This document shows positions 8,751-12,184 of a stretch of 12,184 nucleotides of DNA, piece by piece. The stretch is taken from contig DIHU01000135.1 in assembly GCA_002420315.1 (NCBI GenBank), forward strand, positions 7,718-19,901, read 5' to 3'. The stretch is from Akkermansiaceae bacterium UBA5688. GTDB taxonomy: Bacteria; Verrucomicrobiota; Verrucomicrobiia; Verrucomicrobiales; Akkermansiaceae. The notes beneath the pieces are model-generated. The model saw only the letters and a list, made by a program, of their open reading frames with translations. It was not told where the DNA came from and ran no database searches. Made by a program: the position numbers and the translations under genes. The stretch's first letter is position 1, and the number at the start of each line of letters is the position of its first letter.

Positions 8751-9092
8751 ATGTTCTTTCGTAAAATGAAGCGCCAACCAGGCCCTCCTTCTCACGACGA
8801 GCTTTCTTCTTTAGACTCGGAAATAGAAAAATATGAGGCCCTTATTGAGAATGCTCCCTTGAAGCTCCTTGAGCAACAAGAGAGGGAACGGCATATGATT
8901 CCGGCCCTCGACGATCGCGAACAGCGCCAGCGTGAAAAGAGATTTTACGCTCAAATGTCTAGGGGCCAACTCATCAACGAGAGACGCTACCGCACCAGAA
9001 ACATTGTTCTCTTCGTACTTCTTCTAGCAGCCACCGTGTCACTCTGCTGGTGGATGTATAGCGAGCTAGTTCGCAACGGCGTCCTCTCCTAA
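8751..9092 (+). CDS. Small hypothetical coiled-coil protein with C-terminal membrane helix
   Basis: I do not recognise this 113-residue protein. After a basic, Pro-containing start (MFFRKMKRQPGPP), residues about 15-75 are highly charged and predicted by eye to be helical or coiled-coil (LDSEIEKYEALIE, LLEQQERERHM, DDREQRQREKRFYAQM). A basic patch RRYRTRN precedes a single hydrophobic helix IVLFVLLLAATVSLCWWMY at about 85-103, and about ten residues follow (SELVRNGVLS). By the positive-inside rule the coiled coil is cytoplasmic and the short tail periplasmic. The gene lies 12 bases behind the other coiled-coil gene and shares its design, so the two are probably co-transcribed and may interact. 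There is no Shine-Dalgarno before the ATG. It could be an envelope scaffold or a cell-division-type protein, but nothing in the sequence decides this. Confidence 0.8.
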   Translation: MFFRKMKRQPGPPSHDELSSLDSEIEKYEALIENAPLKLLEQQERERHMIPALDDREQRQREKRFYAQMSRGQLINERRYRTRNIVLFVLLLAATVSLCWWMYSELVRNGVLS

Positions 9093-9175
9093 GCGAGGGG
9101 TGGCCAAAAAATTCCAAAAGTCACCGGTTCTGCCAAACAGGAAACAGGCTGAGATTTTTCCGCCCTATTAACTCT

Positions 9176-9208
9176 TTGCGGTTCCATCTGAGGTCGTTGC
9201 GGTACAAC
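9176..9208 (+). promoter_or_regulatory. Candidate gatCA promoter region with TTGCGGT direct repeat
   Basis: TTGCGGT occurs twice, at 9176-9182 and 9197-9203, exactly 21 bases apart (two helical turns). The second copy runs into TACAAC (9203-9208), a -10-like hexamer placed eight bases before the gatC ATG. That spacing is nearly the same as for the TATAAT upstream of the RND gene. The first TTGCGG could act as a -35, but the spacer would be 21 bases, which is too long for a standard promoter. A tandem operator is the alternative. The evidence is only positional. Confidence 0.25.
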
Positions 9209-9216
9209 CTACGCCC

Positions 9217-9507
9217 ATGGCAGATCCCCATATTGATGTCCGCTATGTCGCAAACTTAGCCCGGATAGACCTAAGCAACGATGAAGTGGCCCGCTTCACT
9301 ACACAACTAGAAGATGTTATGGGCTACATCAAAAAATTGGGTGAGGTCGATGTCGAGGGAATCGAACCCTGCACTCACCCAATGATTAAGTCGAATCGCG
9401 TCCGCAAGGATGAGCCAGCGCCCAGCCTTCCAGCCGGAGATTTTCTTCAAAACACTCCAGATCAAGCCAATGATCAACTGCGAGTTCCCAAGGTTGTAGA
9501 CGCATAA
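9217..9507 (+). CDS. gatC: Asp-tRNA(Asn)/Glu-tRNA(Gln) amidotransferase subunit C
   Basis: A 96-residue protein of typical GatC length. It has the family N-terminus VRYVANLARIDLSNDEVARF followed by the helix QLEDVMGYIKKLGEVDVEGI, the conserved EP-THP-like turn (IEPCTHPM), and the late motif RVRKDEPAPSLP leading to LQNTPDQ and a final VPKVV strand. GatC wraps around GatA and stabilises the GatCAB complex, which converts misacylated Glu-tRNA(Gln) and/or Asp-tRNA(Asn) to the correct amide forms in the cytoplasm. gatA starts 12 bases downstream in the same direction, as is usual. No Shine-Dalgarno precedes the ATG. The start at MADPHIDV is the only one that keeps the first helix. Confidence 0.96.
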   Translation: MADPHIDVRYVANLARIDLSNDEVARFTTQLEDVMGYIKKLGEVDVEGIEPCTHPMIKSNRVRKDEPAPSLPAGDFLQNTPDQANDQLRVPKVVDA

Positions 9508-9519
9508 AATTTCCTCATC

Positions 9520-10962
9520 ATGTCTCTCGCTTCCTCATCCCTATACTCACTGCGGCAAAAGCTCGTTACTGGCGAAATATCATCACGTGAGATCATCCAA
9601 GACGTAATCGATCAGATCACAACACGTGATGAAGAGATTGGCGCATTCCTCTCTTTTGATCCAGAAACAGCCCTCACTGCAGCGGACCAGGCCGACTTGG
9701 CGCTACCACTTGGCGGCCTTCCTATCGGAATAAAGGACAACATTAACGTAAAAGGACAACCCTGCACCTGCGCGTCCAAATTCCTCGAAGGAGCCTTTAC
9801 CTCTCCATATGATGCTACGGCCGTTATCCGGCTCAAAGCAGCGGGAGCAATTCCTTTTGGCCGAACCAACCTCGATGAATTTGCGATGGGATCTTCCACT
9901 GAAAATTCAGGGCTTCAAACCACCCACAATCCATCCGCCCCAGGCCATATTCCCGGGGGCTCATCCGGCGGATCTGCGGCAGCGGTGGCGGGACAACTCA
10001 TTCCCGCCACATTGGGATCGGATACCGGAGGATCAATCCGCCAACCAGCCAGCCACTGTGGAGTGGTGGGCCTCAAACCTTCTTACGGGAGAGTCTCTCG
10101 ATACGGCCTCGTTGCTTTTGGCTCTTCTCTGGACCAAATCGGCCCACTGACCCACACGGTCCACGATGCCGCGCTATTGCTGAACGCGATTGCTGGAGAA
10201 GATCCACGAGATTCCACTTCGCTAGATGAATCAGTGCCAGATTTCACCGATGACCTCGATCGAGGTGTCGTTGGAATGAAATTGGGGATTCCAAAAGAAT
10301 ATTTCACCGATGGAATCTCTCCTCAAGTCCGTGAACGGGTTGAAGCCGCCGCAAAAAAACTAGAAGAACAGGGAGCCGAAATTGTAGAGATCTCACTCCC
10401 ACACACCGAATATGCGGTAGCGACCTATTACATTATCGCGCCAGCCGAGGCCTCATCAAACCTCTCTCGCTTCGACGGAGTCCGCTATGGTAATCGAGCT
10501 GATAACCCCGAAGACATGCTCTCTCTTTACAAGAAAAGTCGTGAAGCCGGATTCGGCTCCGAAGTCAAACGTCGGATTATCTTGGGAACCTACGTTTTAT
10601 CCTCGGGATATTATGACGCCTACTACCTCCGCGCTCAAAAAGTCCGAACCTTAATTCGACGCGACTTCGAGGAAGCCTTTAAGCAGGTCGACGCCATCCT
10701 CACTCCCGTTGCTCCGGAAACTGCTCCTGTAATGGGCGATGCCACGGGTGATCCACTTAAGCACTATCTAGCCGACATCTTTACCATTTCTGCGAATCTT
10801 GCGGGAAACTGCGGAATTTCAGTCCCACTCGAACCGATCGATGGAAAACCAGTCGGGCTGCAGATCCTAGGCCCTTATCTCGGAGAGAAAGAAATTCTCC
10901 GTTGTGCTCGGACCGTCGAAGCTAATCAACAAGTTTTTCCCATGAAACAATCAACCATCTAA
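9520..10962 (+). CDS. gatA: Asp-tRNA(Asn)/Glu-tRNA(Gln) amidotransferase subunit A
   Basis: A 480-residue amidase-signature enzyme of normal GatA length. The catalytic Lys-cisSer-Ser triad can be read directly: K72 in IGIKDNINV, S148 in GGSSGGSAAA and the nucleophile S172 in GSDTGGSIRQ. The S148-S172 distance of 24 matches the family. Other GatA marks are the loop GRTNLDEFAMGSSTE after the Lys, GVVGLKPSYGRVSRYGLVAF, and the C-terminal block NLAGNCGISVPL leading to GLQILGPY. The subunit releases ammonia from glutamine and passes it to GatB for amidation of the mischarged tRNA. gatB is not in the window, so it must lie elsewhere in the genome. Translation starts 12 bases after gatC without a visible Shine-Dalgarno. 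The downstream gene is convergent. Confidence 0.97.
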   Translation: MSLASSSLYSLRQKLVTGEISSREIIQDVIDQITTRDEEIGAFLSFDPETALTAADQADLALPLGGLPIGIKDNINVKGQPCTCASKFLEGAFTSPYDATAVIRLKAAGAIPFGRTNLDEFAMGSSTENSGLQTTHNPSAPGHIPGGSSGGSAAAVAGQLIPATLGSDTGGSIRQPASHCGVVGLKPSYGRVSRYGLVAFGSSLDQIGPLTHTVHDAALLLNAIAGEDPRDSTSLDESVPDFTDDLDRGVVGMKLGIPKEYFTDGISPQVRERVEAAAKKLEEQGAEIVEISLPHTEYAVATYYIIAPAEASSNLSRFDGVRYGNRADNPEDMLSLYKKSREAGFGSEVKRRIILGTYVLSSGYYDAYYLRAQKVRTLIRRDFEEAFKQVDAILTPVAPETAPVMGDATGDPLKHYLADIFTISANLAGNCGISVPLEPIDGKPVGLQILGPYLGEKEILRCARTVEANQQVFPMKQSTI

Positions 10963-10971
10963 TTCAGATGG
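10955..10971 (+). terminator. Small hairpin over the gatA stop codon
   Basis: CCATCT at 10955-10960 and AGATGG at 10966-10971 form a 6-bp stem with a five-base loop. The stem includes the first base of the gatA TAA. Weakly T-rich sequence (TTATAAATTTT) follows after three bases. It sits in the 38-base gap between convergent genes, where a terminator is expected, but the stem is short and the T tract poor. Confidence 0.3.
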
Positions 10972-11000
10972 CCGTTATAAATTTTGGGAGTTCCAAACTT

Positions 11001-11615
11001 CTACCAATCTGCGTTCCGACCGCGGGTATCGATATGGACGAAGCTAGAATATTGGCCGATACCTCCTTTGAAAACTCCATTGGCGCGAACTGAACGGGCT
11101 GCACGGGCTACCACGCTAGGAGAAGCCTTAAACTTCAAATCGAGCGCGAAGTTTTGCAGGTGCCATGACGAAGATTTGGCGCCTGAACAGCGGCGATTGT
11201 AAGCAGGACTTCGATAGGCCGAAGCCACCTCTCTGACTGGTTGCCCAATCGTAGCAGCAACACGATCAACTGCCTTGAGAGTCCCAGCCATTGATCTCCA
11301 CATGGATCGCGGAGGAAGAGTATTCCAGAGGCTACCTTGAGTCTTTGCGTGAGCCTCTATAATCTGAAGTGAATCAACATAATTTAAGCTAAGCCCTTCA
11401 AGAAACTTGGCATAGCTTTGGATCTGTCTCTCACCCTGAAGCTTAACCCATGTCTTCGGCAGTGATTTAAGATCAAGCGGCGGAGACTGACGGAACAAAA
11501 ATCCATGCGAGGTTTGGCTCGTAGCAACGAGACCAGTCGCAGCAGCTGCAGCGGCCGCAAGAAAGTTGCGGCGGTTAGGAATGATGATACGGGATTCCGT
11601 CTCACTGGCAGTCAT
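11001..11615 (-). CDS. Tat-exported peptidase M15-type (YcbK/DUF882-like) protein
   Basis: From the ATG at 11615 this is a 204-residue protein. An in-frame TTG at 11633 would add six residues, and the numbering below uses the TTG form. The N-terminus has a twin-arginine leader, PNRRNFLA followed by a run of Ala (RR at 21-22), which suggests Tat export to the periplasm. The C-terminal third has the zinc-peptidase core of the M15_3/DUF882 family: SAYRSPAYN near 138-146, SxH with H158, D165 in FALDLKF, and H200 in FVHIDTRG. The three would bind zinc. The family member YcbK and its relatives are linked to cell-wall maintenance, and a murein carboxypeptidase or endopeptidase role is likely but unproven. 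The middle region (about 50-125) is not recognisable. The gene converges on gatA and stands alone. The glycine usual in SxHxxGxAxD is Asn161 here. Confidence 0.88.
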   Translation of the reverse strand: MTASETESRIIIPNRRNFLAAAAAAATGLVATSQTSHGFLFRQSPPLDLKSLPKTWVKLQGERQIQSYAKFLEGLSLNYVDSLQIIEAHAKTQGSLWNTLPPRSMWRSMAGTLKAVDRVAATIGQPVREVASAYRSPAYNRRCSGAKSSSWHLQNFALDLKFKASPSVVARAARSVRANGVFKGGIGQYSSFVHIDTRGRNADW

Positions 11616-11898
11616 TTCGGCGGAAGACTGCAAGCAATTCCACTTTTGGCCACCTAAAATTAAAAAAGCTAAACGGCCTGCAATTTTTTAATAAAACTCA
11701 ATATTTTATAAAATCTCGCCAAGGTCATTCGCAGGTCTCTCAACCACCATTCCAAAAGGCTTTGAGTCTATTTCCCTTACGAATTTGAACAATTAAAGGC
11801 TCCAAAGTTCGTCACTATTCAACCCACTCATGAATTGCTCTTAAGATTCCTGATAATTAAACCCTCTTTAGTAATCTGACGAAAAATGCTTCCGCATT

Positions 11899-11908
11899 CA
11901 AGCGCTTG
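11899..11908. repeat. 10-bp perfect palindrome CAAGCGCTTG
   Basis: CAAGCGCTTG reads the same on both strands. Its core AAGCGCTT has the central CG and flanking A/T layout seen in operators of LacI/GalR-type regulators. A single copy with no adjacent regulator gene is weak evidence, so it is reported as a sequence fact with only a possible operator role. Confidence 0.35.
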
Positions 11909-11967
11909 TAACGAAAAACGAAGGTTTTAGGAACAATATTTCTAAAGCAAACTGACTACCAACTTAA

Positions 11968-12009
11968 GCATGCGCCACCCGGGGGGGCACACCCCCAAAA
12001 TACGCATGC
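11968..12009. repeat. Nested inverted repeat (7-bp outer, 5-bp GC inner stem)
   Basis: GCATGCG at 11968-11974 pairs perfectly with CGCATGC at 12003-12009. Inside, GGGGG at 11983-11987 pairs with CCCCC at 11992-11996 around a CACA tetraloop. The two stems are separated by unpaired bases on both sides (CCACCCGG on the left, AAAATA on the right). No T tract follows on either strand, so it is not a standard intrinsic terminator. It may be a cruciform, a REP-like element or part of a structured RNA. Confidence 0.55.
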
Positions 12010-12064
12010 GAAAATCTTTGTAGATCCTTTGGTTCGCAAAATAAATGTCCGAGTGAATTCGCGC

Positions 12065-12093
12065 TTTAACTTCGGATCACGCTCGACTAGCCT
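12065..12093 (+). promoter_or_regulatory. Possible promoter of the tRNA gene
   Basis: TTTAAC (12065-12070) and TAGCCT (12088-12093) are separated by 17 bases and would start transcription near 12100, about nine bases before the tRNA. Each hexamer matches the sigma-70 consensus at only three of six positions, so this rests mainly on spacing. Confidence 0.2.
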
Positions 12094-12108
12094 CCGGTTC
12101 CTTTCGAA

Positions 12109-12183
12109 GGGCCTGTAGTTCAATGGATAGAACAATGGTTTCCGGTACCATAGATCGGGGTTCGACTCCCTGCGGGCCTGCCA
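12109..12183 (+). tRNA. tRNA-Arg (anticodon CCG)
   Basis: The 75-base gene folds into a full cloverleaf. The acceptor stem GGGCCTG pairs with CGGGCCT (G1-U72 and U6-G67 wobbles). The D stem is GTTC/GAAC with GG and a following A in the loop, matching the A20 identity base of arginine tRNAs. The anticodon stem ATGGT/ACCAT holds the loop TTCCGGT, so the anticodon at 12142-12144 is CCG and reads CGG (Arg). The variable loop has four bases (AGAT). The T arm is CGGGG-TTCGACT-CCCTG. Discriminator G and an encoded CCA (12181-12183) complete it. No pairing defect is seen. Confidence 0.95.
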
Positions 12184-12184
12184 C

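Larger units (their letters stand above)
11616..12108. other. Non-coding spacer with several dyad elements
   Basis: No convincing open frame is present on either strand across these 490 bases. The left part (11655-11720) is AT-rich and may hold the promoter of the minus-strand peptidase gene (TATAAA on the minus strand near 11705-11715), though no clear -35 is visible. Further right are a small hairpin (AATGC at 11885-11889 with GCATT at 11894-11898), a 10-base palindrome at 11899-11908 and a large nested inverted repeat at 11968-12009. The tRNA begins at 12109. Confidence 0.6.

Noticed and set aside
9134..9147. AAACAGG repeated twice in tandem after the second coiled-coil gene
   Set aside because: Two copies of seven bases are too little to claim a repeat array or CRISPR-like structure.
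10984..11202. 72-codon plus-strand frame after gatA
   Set aside because: It overlaps the conserved zinc-binding end of the minus-strand peptidase and is its shadow.
11968..12009. Nested inverted repeat as an intrinsic terminator
   Set aside because: Neither strand has a T tract after the stem, and no gene ends nearby toward which it would act.
12109..12184. tRNA-Arg as an integration site of a mobile element
   Set aside because: The 3' end is at the window edge, and no integrase or repeated tRNA 3' segment is visible within the window.

Overview
The window is most likely from a member of the Verrucomicrobiota, or another lineage of the PVC group. The main reason is the pair of genes at 422-4749, which encode a Planctomycete-type cytochrome c/DUF1549/DUF1553 protein and a DUF1501 protein. 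These families are greatly expanded in Verrucomicrobiota and Planctomycetota and rare elsewhere. Almost no gene start has a convincing Shine-Dalgarno sequence, which also fits. The assignment to a phylum is inference. No marker here fixes a genus.

Layout from left to right. Positions 3-293 hold a decayed DUF1080 (3-keto-glycoside hydrolase type) gene, broken by an in-frame TGA at 105-107. Then comes the two-gene operon PSCyt1-DUF1549-DUF1553 (422-3349) and DUF1501 (3346-4749), coupled by an ATGA overlap. After a short spacer with a consensus -10 box there is a full-length HAE1-type RND permease (4857-8036) with no adaptor or outer-membrane partner in view. Next are two small uncharacterised proteins, each with a charged coiled coil and one C-terminal membrane helix (8118-8738 and 8751-9092). 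They are followed by gatC-gatA (9217-10962), which encode two of the three subunits of the Asp/Glu-tRNA amidotransferase. On the minus strand, convergent with gatA, lies a Tat-exported M15-type peptidase (11001-11615). A 490-base non-coding spacer with several dyad-symmetric elements follows, and the window ends with tRNA-Arg(CCG) at 12109-12183.

How the genes work together. The DUF1080 remnant, the PSCyt1/DUF1549/DUF1553 protein and the DUF1501 protein belong to the usual PVC carbohydrate-related neighbourhood and probably act outside the cytoplasm. The RND pump and the two membrane-anchored coiled-coil proteins form a second envelope-related block. gatCA and the tRNA gene are housekeeping translation genes. 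I see no phage, insertion sequence, CRISPR array or defence island. The least explained parts are the coiled-coil pair, the altered proton-relay residue of the RND pump, and the nested inverted repeat upstream of the tRNA.
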